Below, one piece after another: positions 1 to 12,330 of a DNA stretch of 64,000 bases. The position numbers were made by a program, and so were the translations under genes. Every line of letters starts with the position of its first letter. Positions within the stretch are counted from its first letter, which is position 1. Source of the DNA: Fragum whitleyi (Eukaryota; Mollusca; Bivalvia; Cardiida; Cardiidae); assembly GCA_948146395.1 (NCBI GenBank), contig OX411547.1, positions 32,530,614 to 32,594,613 on the forward strand. Reading direction: 5' to 3'. The notes beneath the pieces are model-generated. The model made no database searches. It was not told where the DNA came from and saw only the letters and a list, made by a program, of their open reading frames with translations.

Positions 1-7
1 GGATAGT

Positions 8-236
8 GTGTAAAGTGTTGACCGTTGTCAGTCTGCGAGTAATGCCAGACTGACAAGGGTCGAAACTTTTCTCAATGTGCTAATTTTCTGTATCAAGAAT
101 GATCAATCTATCTTCTAGTGAAAGAATTTTTGAAATGCAACCTCTGGTTTACCTATGCTACACCAGATCTCTTTTTCAATTATTCATTTTAAAAAGTTCC
201 CAGGCAGTCCCTTTTCGCATGACGGGTCACATATAT
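8..236. mobile_element. Family I MITE, partial at window start
   Basis: It has the family words agggtcgaaacttt, gatcaatctatcttct and the end agtcccttttcgcatgacggg. Only one terminal repeat is in view. Confidence 0.65.
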
Positions 237-239
237 ATT

Positions 240-1420
240 AATAGGCACTCACACTAGTTTGGTGCTTCTCACAGTCAACTCGGCCTGTTTATATACATCA
301 TATAGATTAATAAGATGCAATGTGAAAATGCTTTTGAGCCAGTGCATCTTTTTTTCGATTAATACTCACTTGTTAAAGAATTTTTTGTTACCAATGAACT
401 TATTAGGTTAATATTTTTTAAAGACTTGACTATTATTACTGTGTATATATGAGAAAAAAATATATGTTATTAAATTATACTTCATTTTCTTTTACTTTGA
501 ATTTAATTTTCAAATTATTATTATTTTTTTCCGAGCACAAAAGAAGATGACAATTTATGTGTAAGATATATTAGGAATTTAAGATCTTAGTTTTCACACA
601 TCATTTCAACTTCGCACCTCCTCTAAGTATACATTTATCACATTGATATACCATCCAACAAGTGCACCAATAGTACACCCTGTACACTAGCCTGTAGTGA
701 CCCATAATCGAGCACCTTAAGCTATGAAATTTGCTCATGCACACTCCAACATTGCAATATTCCCCTGTAAACTACACTGAAAGCACCATGAACTTAATTG
801 TGATATTTCCATGTGAAGAAAAATTATCTACCGTAACCTATATACAGGCCAAGTTGGCAGGCCGAGTTTTTAACAGACTGAGTTTGCAGGACACCTTTGG
901 TGCTGACCACTCAATATGAATACAATTTATTAAAAGTTTACAAGTTTTATAATAAGGAAACTAGCAAATCAGCTGTTTTGTTTATAAAATGTCTGTTGTA
1001 AAAAGCCTTATAGATATGATTTCCATGCAATTCAAACCCATGCAATCATCAAATGCCTGATCAAAGATTTAGAAATCTCATTTGATTAAATAATATAGTT
1101 ATATTATTTTGGTCAACCTGATACAGCCTAGATAATGAAATATTGATCCTTCCAACGAAGTAACAAATGTATTCCCAATGGGGACAAAATAACTTCTAGG
1201 GATTTTTTTTATATGTATTCAAATTACTGGTATATCAAAATTCTGATAAAAGAGTTATAAACATGAGCCAAAATTATTATCTCCTGAGTTCCTCCATCCA
1301 AATTTTCAGCAATGTTTCTGACTTAAAGGCAAACCTCTTTTTTTAACTGTGTTAACTTAATTATATAATATTGATTCTATTTGATGCCAGATAACGACCA
1401 ATCTTTTGTTCTAATTTCAG
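240..1420. other. No gene seen; upstream of the CD225 exon
   Basis: AT-rich, short random frames only. An upstream non-coding exon of the CD225 gene could lie here or before the window, but no donor can be assigned. Confidence 0.5.
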
Positions 1421-1442
1421 ATAGGAGACACAAAACAGAAGG

Positions 1443-3756
1443 ATGCAATATTATGACAGCAAATCCCAGCTGGATGGGAGCGAGATTGACTCCCAGTCCG
1501 CGTTTGAGATGCATCCATGGCCGGCACGTTACATGTCACAGTCCAGTTTAGCGCCAAGTTACAGAAGTTACCTCTCCGCCTACACTCCATCACAGGCGTC
1601 TTTCTTTGTTCTTCCCGTCACAGCTGAAGTGCCAGATTACATGAGACGTCCTCAAGATAACTGGGGTTTTGCTTTTTGTTCGCTTTTCATCAATCCTATA
1701 TTTGGTGTGGTTGCAATATTGCTAGCAGGTAAATTTTTAACCCTTAAGTAGAAAAAGATTAAGACTCATCCAATTTCAAACAAACTCAGGTATGGTCAAT
1801 TCCTTTGCCTGACTAAGCCAACACTGTTTTTTCTACCTGCAGAAAGGTATATTTTTGTAAGTAAATATCATGATATAGAATGGTACTTAACAGATCTCAG
1901 ATATTATTGAGCCATAACTGCATCACAGGGTAGAAAATATTGTTTTTAAGGAGAAAATGATGGATTCCAGCATTTTTTCTTCTTGAAACATTTTTACTCA
2001 AATTTTTATAATCATATCATATTTCACCTAATAAACACTCCCGGGTGCTATACATAAGATGGCCAGAGAGCTTTTATTTAGTATGCATTTTCTGATTTAA
2101 AAATAATCATTAAACTTATGTATGGAAGGCCCTTTTCACTTTAATTTGAGGTAATTAAATTTTCTCTAAACAATCATATAAATGATTATTTAGAGGAAAT
2201 TCACATCAATTTAGAGAGGAAGTCTCATCAAGTTCTTAATATTTATCCATTTGAAGTGGGGTTTCTTTGTTAAAAATGAAGGGGTGCTACTTTTAGGGAG
2301 GGTGCCATTGTCAGGAGAAATACAGTATCTGTTTGATGAACAATTTGATTTCGATGTCCGGGACAAGTAGAATATAAATAATTTTTCTTGTTTACAAATA
2401 AGCCGAGAAAATAGTATGTCCAATGTCCACACCCCTGAACAAACTGAAGACAACATTTTTTTGACTTAAAAGATCAGTGGCAATTGTTTAACTGTTGTTG
2501 TAAGTCTGTCTGTCTGTCATTCTTAACCAAAAGCGTAATATTGCTGAATTCTCCAAGCCTAATCAGGATACAATGTTCATGATTATTTGGCATACAATAA
2601 AAGATATCCATGATATGCATCTGCAGACTCCAATTCAAGATTATCTGACAATTAAGGTCATAGTTTTATTAGCTCTGCTGTTTTCGAAGAAAATCCAAGG
2701 TATTGCTATAGCCTCTGTGTCGTTATCGTCGTTGTCGTTCGTACGAAAACTTTGACATTTTGTTATATCTCTGGTTCTACTGAACACATTCACTTGAAAC
2801 TTGGCACACATGTTCACCATCAAAGGAGCAGCCCATGCTATCCAGGGGAATAACTCTACATGCATTTTGTGCAAATTATGCCCCTTTTTTGACTTAGATT
2901 TTTTCCCACCATCCAGCACTCGACAGCCGAGCGTAGGTACCCGTAGGCAGTGCTCTTGTTTCAAAGTAAAACTCAACCAAAAATCATAGCTTTGCCAATT
3001 TCTTCAAGCGTATTGAAGATGAATTGTTCATTTATATGTCATGTTGATCAACCTGTATGATTCACATTTGAAAAAAACAACAACAACAAAAGTATTAGCA
3101 TCATCCTGTTCATTTTGGGAAATTTAAGCACGGTTTTCAGAGGAATTGGGAAACATGATAGAAAATAGAGAATACATGATGATGATTTTTGATCTACTTG
3201 CATCATTTGCAAAATTTTATGATAATATTTTTTAGGGTCTTATTAGTGATAAAATTAATAGAAATATTAAAGAAAATGAATTTTGAAGAAAATAAATCAA
3301 TTTAATGCAAAAATAACTCAGATTTTAGGAAATTCCCTGTCCCAAATGAGAAAAAAGGGTTGTTTTATTAATTGGAAAGTAGCTTTTTAAAGGCTTATGT
3401 TTAAAGAACAAAAAGAAGCCCTTAGGCTAAGTTTACTTACCAATCAGTGCAGAGGTGGTTATGGGTCCTTTTCCTCTTGTTACCCCACCTCATCATTATA
3501 ATCTCTCAAAGGTGTCTTTTATGCGCATATAAATTTCAAATCCATGTTACATGTAATATCAATCTCACCTTAAGTTCTGTTTTCTATATTTTCAGAAATG
3601 TCGAGAGATCTGTTCAAGAAGAAGCAGTACTATAAGGCATCAAAATATGGAGCCTACGCAAAAGGAACGGCACAGGGCGGAGTTATTGTAACGATAATTT
3701 TACTGGTTTTAATAATAGCGCAGGTGATACATTACCAGATTAAGTTTAATTACTGA
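1443..3756 (+). CDS. CD225/dispanin-family small membrane protein, two coding exons
   Basis: Coding exons 1443-1728 and 3596-3756 join to a 148-residue protein. A 3' splice site (ctaatttcag) ends at 1420, so the first coding exon carries 22 nt of 5' UTR and an upstream non-coding exon is likely. The donor is G|GTAAAT at 1729 and the acceptor ttttcag ends at 3595; the split codon (G+AA) keeps frame into MSRDLFKKKQYY. The N-terminal 70 residues are polar, Ser/Tyr/Pro-rich and probably cytosolic. A first membrane segment follows the PDYMRRPQDNW motif (about residues 70-95), then a basic loop with the CD225-like pattern of a Lys/Tyr-rich stretch and YGAYAKGTAQGG, then a second hydrophobic helix and a short tail HYQIKFNY. 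This matches the two-helix dispanin/CD225 layout (IFITM, PRRT and SynDIG relatives). The family is known for membrane fusion or receptor-trafficking roles; the role here is unknown. Family call is good, subfamily uncertain. Confidence 0.85.
2035..2375. repeat. Family J dispersed repeat
   Basis: Shares tagaggaaattcacatcaa, tttgaagtggggtttctttg and the aatgattatt hairpin with 5525-5825 in reverse order. Confidence 0.6.
2640..2972 (-). repeat. Dispersed repeat (also at 55.6 kb)
   Basis: Shares the cgttatcgtcgttgtcgtt region, aaaactttgacattttg and a block reading gctcggctgtcgagtgctgg on the minus strand with 55569-55870. A frame through it is not supported as a gene. Confidence 0.7.
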
Positions 3757-4734
3757 CGAAAGTGCTGCAATGAGATACAAACAGTTTATTCCAGTGTACA
3801 TATGTAAATTTTGATTTTTATAAGAAATTTATACAATCATCCATTTATGTTAACTCATACGACATTTTGAATATCCTCTTTATATGTCAAATAGATGCTA
3901 CAATCAGCCATGATTTAAACTCATGGTTAATGTCTGAATTCAACAAAACAGAGTCAAATTAGGATCTTGGTGGGAGTCCCTGTTCCAGATATAGATTATT
4001 TCTGTAAAGCACTAAACTTGCTTTTATATAAAATTAGACCTATTCCCTGGTTAGAGAAAAAGATCGTTTTGATATACATGTACAATGAATATTTGGGGCT
4101 AAACTTCAGGAAAGAATCGAAGACTGTCTTAAAAAGTCTTGAGGGTCCTGGTTATATCCTGGTTATACTTATTTCAGTCTCAAACTCGCAAAACCAGCAT
4201 ACCTTAAAACCCTGCAAACTGATCAGTATTTAGTTTGTGGTAACCCAATGAGCTTTGATGATAAAATTCTTCTGAGATCATTGATTCTTGGCAATCAAAA
4301 TCTCTGTACTACAACTTGAATTGTGTTACAAGGATTTACTCATCCACATGCAAACATGGTCTTAATAAAGCTTTTTTCGAAGATGATGCTTTGGTTCTGT
4401 TCTAGCTTGCTTTAATATTAGAAGGACTTGTCAGTTTTGGATTTTATGTAATTATAGCTATCTAATCAAATAAAATTTGGGAATTATAATTGCTGGTGAA
4501 GTTCAAATTATCTAATTGCTTATACAGGGCTGAAGTACATTGAATATTTCTTATCGAAATACATGTATAATTCTGATATCAAAATGCACCAGTTGCGAAT
4601 TTATAAAGCTTTACTTGATGATGATCAAGGCAGGGAAATTTGTTAGCAACACAATTTAAGTTGAGCAGGATAAGGGTTAGAATTAAGTTTTATTTGCATG
4701 ATTTGATGACTTACATTACTAGTTATACATTTGT

Positions 4735-5130
4735 CAAGGTTTCAGCATAAAATGAGTTCACAAATATAAATATTTAGGAGATGCAGAGAATATTTGTTGA
4801 TTTCATTCAGGTATGAAACTCAAACCCAATCACACTGTTTGAATACATGAAGTGGATTTAAATATGGGTGTGATTAGGGTTTTAGTTTCATACCTCTATG
4901 AAATCAACAAATATTATCTTCATATCTTACAATATTATGAAGCAAAAATTAATCTAAGTCTTCAAATGGGACAGATTTATTTCAGGACTACTTTTTGTGG
5001 AAGCTTACGAGATAGTTGCATACTCAAAATTATTTTCATTGGGGAATGAAACCAATTTTGCAGTCAATCAGAATAGACAAAAATTGATGGAATCAATCAA
5101 TACTAAATTATTCATTGTTGTTTATCAAAC
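4735..5130 (+). mobile_element. Family H element with ggtatgaaact hairpin
   Basis: A hairpin (caggtatgaaactcaaaccc / gggttttagtttcatacctc) is followed by a conserved tail (atattatgaagcaaaaatta, actcaaaattattttcattg). The same tail follows the hairpin at 45.7 kb. Confidence 0.75.
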
Positions 5131-5524
5131 CTGCCAGAGCTTCAGATTCAAGCAAATTTTTATATTAGTTGAATACATGTTTATTGTTGGGATATTCATA
5201 ATTCATTTTGCCATGGTTGTAATTACATGTATTACATAAAAATTAATTCATATATTTTTTGATAGGTAGAAAATCAAATATTTTTCTCTACCTATGCAGG
5301 CTGCCTTTAGGTTGTAATTGAGTGTTTAGTTCTTTTTAATTCATGCGTTGTCATACATGTACTGCAAATATGGAAAACATTTGGCTAGCAGAAAGTTATT
5401 CATTAGATTTTTGTTGGATTGTAAAATTGTTTGCTGTATGAAAATCTGTTAGGTAAAGATTTCAGATTACTAAATTATTTTGTAATAGGAATAACACATT
5501 TACTGTGTAACATAAGATGATAAT

Positions 5525-5825
5525 TATATATACTGTATTTCTTATAATAATAGCACTGTCCCTAAAAGAAGCAATACTATATTTTGTACTAAGAAACCCC
5601 ACTTGAAATGCCTAAATGTTAGGAACTTTTTGAGACTTCTTCTCTAATTTAAGATGAATTTGCTCTCAATAATCATTTATATAATTGTTAAGAGGAAATT
5701 CACCACAATATAAGGGGAAAAGGCCTAAAAGGCACCAATTTAATGATTTTTTTAATCATAACATGATACCAAATAAGAGCTCCCTGACCATGTTCGTAAA
5801 GCTCCCAGGAGCCATACGATAGTTA
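5525..5825. repeat. Family J dispersed repeat, opposite arrangement
   Basis: aagaaaccccacttgaaatg, taagaggaaattcaccacaa and agagctccctgaccatgtt, as in 2035-2375. Confidence 0.6.
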
Positions 5826-6114
5826 TTGTTTTTAATATCATACCAAAGCCATAACTTCATGTTGTTATTATATCACCATTCCATTTGTATATTACTCATA
5901 TAGGCAGATTGACCTGGCCTTGGTAGTATCAGACTCATTAAAGCCCAACGCTAAACTGTGCGCATTTTTATAGGAAGTTTTTGCACTAAGCTATCAATCT
6001 GACTGCTGACAATTTTTGAGACATTTCAACAGCAAATCAACAATGAGGAAAATAATTTTCCATAATCTAATCAGCTATGCAGGTTAAGCAGATTAAATCT
6101 ATTCTCAGAGGATG

Positions 6115-6382
6115 TTGGGGCCTTCGTCATGGCGCAGTTGGTAGCGCGTCGGACTGTCTACCTAGAGGTCCCGGATTCAATCCCAGATGGTGGCACTCAC
6201 TCTTTCCGAATGTTTGTCTCTCACCAATGGGTTGATAATCATAGATCTATGTGTGATAGCAGCTGGAAGCTTGGAAAGGATGTGATGGTAGTACTTGTGA
6301 GAGAAATTGTTAGGTGCGCCAGCCACCGCTATATAACTGAAAAATTGTTGAAAGTGGCATAAAACTCCATTCAATCAATCAA
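6115..6382 (+). mobile_element. tRNA-derived SINE, near full length
   Basis: The tRNA-like head has box A (tggcgcagttggtagcgcg) and box B (ggtcccggattcaatccc), then a conserved body (accaatgggttgataatc...gttgaaagtggcataaaa) and an aatc-repeat tail. The flanking direct repeat is tctcagaggatg (6103-6114) and tctcagtggatg (6383-6394). Confidence 0.88.
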
Positions 6383-7138
6383 TCTCAGTGGATGACCAGA
6401 ATGTTACATTATGTACATGCTGTAGATGTGGCATATAGGATATTTTTTTGTTTCAGTGTAAGTTCTATTTATATTTCACAAAATGAAAGATCACTCTGTC
6501 TTACTCGAAAAACAAATGATTACACATGTACGGTATTTCTTTAATGCATAAATCAGACAAAATGTGAAAATTTTAGGTCAACTTTTCTTTTAGCATGTAA
6601 TTTAATTTACATGTGACTGTTGTCCAAAGTTCATAATGATTATACTTATTTGGCTCCGCTTATATATCTTCAGAAATGGTGAAATGATTGAAAGTGGGAA
6701 AGTTTGATACTTTTGCACCCAACAAATGCTCTTCTTTCCATATTATTTTAGCAAATGAGTCACAAGTAACCACTGAACTTTGGGCAGTAATGTCAGATCA
6801 ATCTGTTCCTGTATTTTCTTTCTTTTACCAGTATATGTAAATCCCCTGTATTGAAAAAGTAAATTCGGGGATATCTTGTTTTACTTCTGTCTGTCTACTT
6901 GCATGTTACCTAACATGTTTGATGTTTTTAGTATACCTATGGAATTGAAAGCCTCGTACCAGTTAACCAGATAAAAATTAAAAATTTATTGTTGGGCAGA
7001 TTAATGGATTACAATCGATAATTTGTTGGTTTGGGCTTCCAATTGTGATAATCGACTAAGAAATTTTATAATTGATTAATCAGTTCCTACACATAAATGA
7101 GAGCTATATAAATTATTTTTTGAAACCAAGATCAGTTT

Positions 7139-7212
7139 GATGGCTCAGCATGAAACAGTTGTAACTGCCTATATGTTTATCGGCAGTTACAACTGTTTCA
7201 TGCTGAGACATG
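7139..7212. repeat. Family A hairpin (~73 bp)
   Basis: A near-perfect foldback: tggctcagcatgaaacagtt...aactgtttcatgctgaga, with loop atatgtttat. Confidence 0.9.
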
Positions 7213-7566
7213 AAGTTGGTAGAAAAATCAGCAGAAAGAGTCTATAGGTCATGAGTTTTAGCTAAACTTTCACATTCTATTCTTCAAGTGATGAAACTGG
7301 GAGTGCTGTATTAATTTCTATGAAAACGATGGTACAATGGATCATTAGTTGATTTACTCTTCTAACTAAAAACCAATTATCGATTGTGATTTGAAACCAA
7401 TTGCCCAATGCTATTGGGAAATTCTGAGGATTGACTTCACATTTTCTGCTTAAACTTATTTATGCAAACTAGCACTAGTTTAGGACCAAAATATTACTGT
7501 ATTTTTCACTTTTTACACAAAAATTTTCAGATTATATATGGTGCCATATTTAGAAATAAGAAATTT

Positions 7567-7638
7567 ATGGCTTAGCACAAAATAGTTGTAACTGCCTATA
7601 AACATAAAAGCAATTGCATCTCTATTGTGCTAAGCCAT
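7567..7638. repeat. Family A hairpin
   Basis: atggcttagcacaaaatagt...attgtgctaagccat; arms slightly diverged. Confidence 0.85.
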
Positions 7639-7925
7639 CAAAATGCTAAACATTACCACACAATTTAAAGCATTCATTAAATGCCATGCCCATTTGATGA
7701 GATAAAAGTGTTTCATATTTTACATCTCTTTTTTAAAAATATTTTAACATACATGCCATTCATTATTTGTACAGGAATTGAATATTTTTGTATTCTTTTT
7801 ATAAATAGTCTATCTTTCCAATCATTCCAACTACATCAAAGGATAACATAAAATTATAATCACTATTTTGCCTTTCTTGTTTCATTTTTGAACAGCTTTG
7901 TTTCATTGCTCCCCTTCTGAATGTT

Positions 7926-9057
7926 TTTAGCTCACCTGAGGACAAAGTGCTCAAGGGGAGCAATTAGGATCACCCTGAGTCTGTCATCGGTCATGCGTCG
8001 TCGGTCATCAACAACCTTAAAAAACTTCTTCTCCTGACCCACTGGGCCGATTTCAATGAAACTTTGCTAGAATGTTCCTTGGGTGACCCTCTTAAAAATT
8101 GTATGCAATGTTCTGATTGGCCCATAAATATGGGAGTGGCAGGGCATGTCATTTTTTCACTTTTCAAAAATTGTTCAGGAAATTTTGATTGGCCCACAAA
8201 TATGGGCGTGGCAGGGTGGGGCTTATTTTGAGCCAGAAATCTGAGAACATCATCTCTTCTGAACCAATGGGCTGATTTCAATGAACTTTACCAGAATGTT
8301 CTTTCAGTGACCCTTGTTAAAAATTGCTCCCAAAATTTTGATTGGCCCATAAATATTGGCATTGCAGGTTGGGGCTTATTTGAGCCCGAAATCTTTGATT
8401 GACATCTCCTGAACCACTGGACTCATTTCAATGAACCTTAACAGAATATTCCTTGGGTGATCCTTGTCAAAAATTGTTTGGAAAATTTTGATTGGCCCAT
8501 GAATATGGGCGTGGCAGACCGGGGCTTATTCAGAGCCTGAAATCCTTGATGATATCTCTTCCTGAACCACTGGGCTAATTTCAATGAAACTTTACCAGAA
8601 TGTTCCTTGGGTGACACTTTTCATAAATTTTTCACAATTTTTTGTTTTTTGGGTCACAAAGGGCAAGGTCACAGTCAGTTTTTGTTGAATTTTTGTTGGA
8701 CCTTTTCGTTTCCAGACTCTAACTTAAAAACCAACTGACCTAGAATCAATCAAATGCATATAATTTGAATTCTAAATATTTGTTAAAAACACATCCTGCA
8801 CTAATAGCACTTATATTTTGACAAAGCGCTGGTGGGGTGTTATTAGTCCGCTTTGTGACAGCTCTAGTGAAAATTCTTTGTGAAATTTTGATTTAACCCC
8901 CAAATATGGGTGTGGCAGTTTTTGACCCCGAAAACTAACAAATCTCCTGAAACCAATGGGTAGATTTCAATCATTACTTGGCAGAAATTTTCATTAGGTG
9001 ACTCTCCTCAAAACTTATCCATGAAAAATAGGCAGGATGGGGCTTATGCCTTTTTAG
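7926..9057. repeat. Tandem repeat array, ~155-170-bp units, with ttagctcacctga start
   Basis: At least five diverged units each carry gaaccactgggctgatttca, a block like accagaatgttccttgggtg and a block like ttgattggcccataaatatg ending ggggctta. Frames inside are by-products. The head (ttagctcacctgaggacaaa) and tail continue directly into the next array. Confidence 0.8.
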
Positions 9058-9860
9058 TCCCCTACCGGTGTTCACACCGGAGGGGACTATAGGTTTGCCC
9101 TCCGTCTGTCTGTCCGTCTGTCCGTCCGTCTGTCCGTCTGTCCGCTCAAATCTGGATCCCGCGATAACTTAATAACTAAGCAAGCGTTTTTGATGAAAGT
9201 TGGTATATGACTAGATGGCAATGTGTAGATTATGCACATCATTTTATTTTTGTTTTTCGACTTAATTTGAGGTTGCTATGGTTACAGAAATAGTGAAAAT
9301 ATGGCCAAAAATGGGATCCTGCGATAAGATAATAACTAAGCAAGCTAGTTTGATGAGACTTGGTATATGACTATATGGCAATGTGTAGATTATGCACATC
9401 ATTTTATTTTTGTTTTTAGACTAAAATTGTTGTTGCTATGGTTACGGAAATAGTGAAAATATGGCAAAAAATATTGGATCCTGCGATAAGTTAATAAGTA
9501 AGCAAGCTAATTTGATGAGACTTGGTATATGACTAGATGGCAATGTGTAGATTATGCACATCATTTTATCTTTGTTCTTTGACAAAAAGTGTGGTTGCTA
9601 TGGTAACGGAAATAGTGAAAATATGGCAAAATGGATCCTGCAATAACTTAATAACTAAGCAAGCTAACTTGTTGATACTATTTCTTGCATCTGTCTATTG
9701 CTTCCATGAATTGTATAGTGGGCACAGCAGAGACAACAACTCATGTAAGTCTTGTTTAACCCTTTAACAAGACCTGGTTTTGACGTCCCTGATAGAATTG
9801 GCGTGGGAAAACATTGAGACAAACAAAGCCGGTAGGGGACTTATGCCCATGTCCAACATG
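9057..9860. repeat. Tandem repeat array, ~155-175-bp units, tccctaccggtg head
   Basis: The head has the small palindrome accggtgttcacaccgg and a (gtctgtcc)n run (9100-9142). Three to four units follow with ggatcctgcgataa, taactaagcaagct and gactagatggcaatgtgtag. It ends ccggtaggggacttatgccc. Confidence 0.85.
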
Positions 9861-9919
9861 GCTCTTGTTTCACTATCTGTCTGTCTGACTGTGCGTCACT
9901 CAGTCCATTTACTTTTTCT

Positions 9920-10700
9920 CTTTTTTACGCGATAAAGTCCCCAAATATCCGATCCTCTTGAAACTTTCACAGCAGGGTTGTGGAAATACAGATTTTCGCC
10001 ACTTGTCCCCTGACAAGATGAACGTCTACTTGTCCAGGATCAAAACAAACTTGCCTCAAAAAAGCAAATCAGATATTTCTTTTTTAAGAAGAAAATGCTT
10101 GACTCCAACATTTGCTTAATTTAAAACAATGTTTTCTACCATCTGATCTTAAGATTATGGTAATCAATCCCTTAGATCTGTATATCACCGTTCTTATATT
10201 TGTTCTGGTATTTATTTGGCCACAGACAAGTGACATAGAAAAACAAAATACTTGTCCGCAGGTAGAAAAACCTGTGTCGGGCATTGGAATTCCACACCCC
10301 TGCACAGGATGATTGTAGGGTCATATGGGGATTGTCTGTTGGATAACAGGAAAAGGGGCCTCATGGAATTTCAATTAGGAGTTTCACCGAGTCCAATCTA
10401 GTTTAGGCGATGAAGTCCACAAATATTTTAAGATTCTCTCGAATCTTTCATAGGACGTTTGTAGGGTCACAAGGATCGGTGCTTTTCGATAATAGGGACG
10501 GTCTTTAGGATAACACGGGAAAAGGAGCCTAATGAAATGTCACATAGGAATTTCACTTAGTGCAATTTTGTTAATGCGATTTACTCAACAAACATTATCA
10601 AATTCACTTGAAACAAACACAGGATAAATGTAGGTTCATAAGGATCATCGTTTTTCAGAATGGTGACGGGCTATAGTACAACACAGAAAAGGGGGCTTTA
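9920..10700. repeat. Tandem repeat, three ~165-bp units, first split by a family G element
   Basis: Units start near 9928, 10408 and 10578 (cgataaagtccccaaat, cgatgaagtccacaaat, cgatttactcaacaaac) and share gtagggtcat/ca and aggataacacgggaaaagg. A SINE is inserted after the third unit. Confidence 0.75.
9976..10311 (+). mobile_element. Family G foldback element
   Basis: It runs from ttgtggaaatacagattttc to ggaattccacacccctgc with short acttgtcc-type repeats in inverted array. It interrupts one unit of the 9.92-10.70 kb tandem repeat. Confidence 0.78.
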
Positions 10701-10706
10701 TACGAA

Positions 10707-10995
10707 TTTGATTTGATTTGAATTGGGGTTTTACGTCGCTTTCAACAATCTCTCAGTTATATCGCGACGACTGGAGCACCTAACGATGGATTCCTGGTAT
10801 TTCTCACACCAGTACTACCACCATATCCCTTTCCTAGCCTCCATGTGCTATTCCACGTAGGTTTACGATTATCTACCCATTGGTGGAAGACAAATGTCGG
10901 AAAGGATAAGTGCCGCGGCCGGGGACCGAACCCGTGCGAATAAAGACCCCTAGATTAGAAGTTCGGCGCGCTACCAACTGCGCTATTGCCGCGGC
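10707..10995 (-). mobile_element. tRNA-derived SINE (Arg-tRNA head), full length
   Basis: Reverse orientation. The tRNA-like head is at 10995-10915 with loop ttctaat (TCT anticodon position), and the tail is caaat repeats at 10707-10725. The perfect 14-bp target duplication gggctttatacgaa (10693-10706, 10996-11009) lies in the preceding tandem array. Confidence 0.9.
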
Positions 10996-11016
10996 GGGCT
11001 TTATACGAAACACCGG

Positions 11017-12330
11017 TGGTGACTTCTTTTATTCTTTTATTTTATTCACTTTTCAAACATATTTTCTTTTAAAAGTGTGAACTCTGAAGCGTGAACTGGT
11101 GGTGACATTTCTTAAATTCAAACTTCACACTTCAAACATAATATCTTTGAAGTGTGAACTGTGAAGTATGAACTTTAAAGTGTGAACTTTGAAGTGTGAA
11201 CTGTGAAGTATGAACTTTGAAGTGTGAAGTATGAACTATGAAGTGTGAACTTTGAAGAATGAAGTGGGAAGTTAGAAGTGTGAAATGTGAACTTTGAACT
11301 AGGAAGTTTGAAGTGTGAACTTTGAAGTATGAAGTTTGAACTTTGAAGTGTTAAGTGTGAACTTTGAAGTGTGAAGTGTGAACTTTGAAGTGTGAACTGT
11401 GAAGTGTGAACTTTGAAGTAAGATTTAGTGAAGTGTGAAGTTTCAAGTGTGAAGTGTTATTTTTGAAATATAAATATTGAAGTTTGAAGTATGAAGTTGG
11501 AAGTTTGAAGTGTGAACTGTGAAGTTTGAAGTGTGAACTTTGAAGTGTGAAATGTAAACTTTAAAGTGTGAACTGTGATTTAAGAAATCGGTTTCAACGT
11601 GATAAACCCCAACTTTTGAAATTTCCAACTTCACAGTTCATACTTCACACTTCAAACTTCACACTACACACTTCAAAGTTCACACTTCAAACTTCACAGT
11701 TCACACTTCAAACTTCCAACTTCATACTTCGAAGTTCACACTTCAAACTTCCTAGTTCAAAGTTCGCACTTCAAACTTCCTAGTTCAAAGTTCACATTTC
11801 ACACTTCAAACTTCACACTTCATATTTCAAACTTCCCACTTCATACTTCAAAGTTCACACTTCAAAGTTCACACTTCATACTTTAAATTTCACACTTCAA
11901 AGTTCACACTACATACTTTGAATTTCACACTTCAAAGTTCACACTTCCCACTTCAAACTTCCCCCTTCATACTTCAAAGTTCACATTCATTTTTCACACT
12001 TCATAGTTCACACTTCACACTTCAAATTTCACATTTCACACTTCACACTTCAAACTTCCTAGTTCAAAGTTCACACTTCAAACTTCCTAGTTCAAAGTTC
12101 AAAATTCACTCTTCAAACTTCACACTTCATAGTTCACACTTCACACTTCAAATTTCCCACTTCATACTTCACACTTCGCACTTCAAAATTCACACTTCAA
12201 ACTTCCCACTTCATACTTCAAAGTTCACACTTCAAACTTCCCACTTCACAGTTCACACTTCATAGTTCACACTTCACACTTGAAAGTTAATATGTTTGAA
12301 GTGTGAAGCGTGAAATGTGAAGTCACCACC
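11017..12330. mobile_element. Foldback-like element with inverted arms of a degenerate heptamer repeat
   Basis: The left arm (to about 11577) is about 70 head-to-tail copies of a 7-bp motif, GAAGTGT/GAACTTT-like. The right arm (about 11622-12290) has its complement, ACTTCAA/ACTTCAC-like. A 40-bp unrelated spacer separates them. The outer ends are ggtggtgacttc (11017-11028) and gaagtcaccacc (12319-12330). Long inverted arms of short tandem repeats recall Drosophila Foldback elements. Open frames here are heptad translations of the repeat, not genes. Confidence 0.8.

Noticed and set aside
2641..2976. 111-codon minus-strand frame
   Set aside because: It follows a dispersed repeat also found at 55.57-55.87 kb; no gene-like motif.
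6129..6374. Open frames of 65-77 codons on both strands
   Set aside because: They lie wholly inside a tRNA-derived SINE with target-site duplication.
11443..12265. Open frames of 63-115 codons with FTLHTSN-like heptad repeats
   Set aside because: They are translations of the degenerate 7-bp satellite on either strand; no start context, splice sites or non-repeat sequence.
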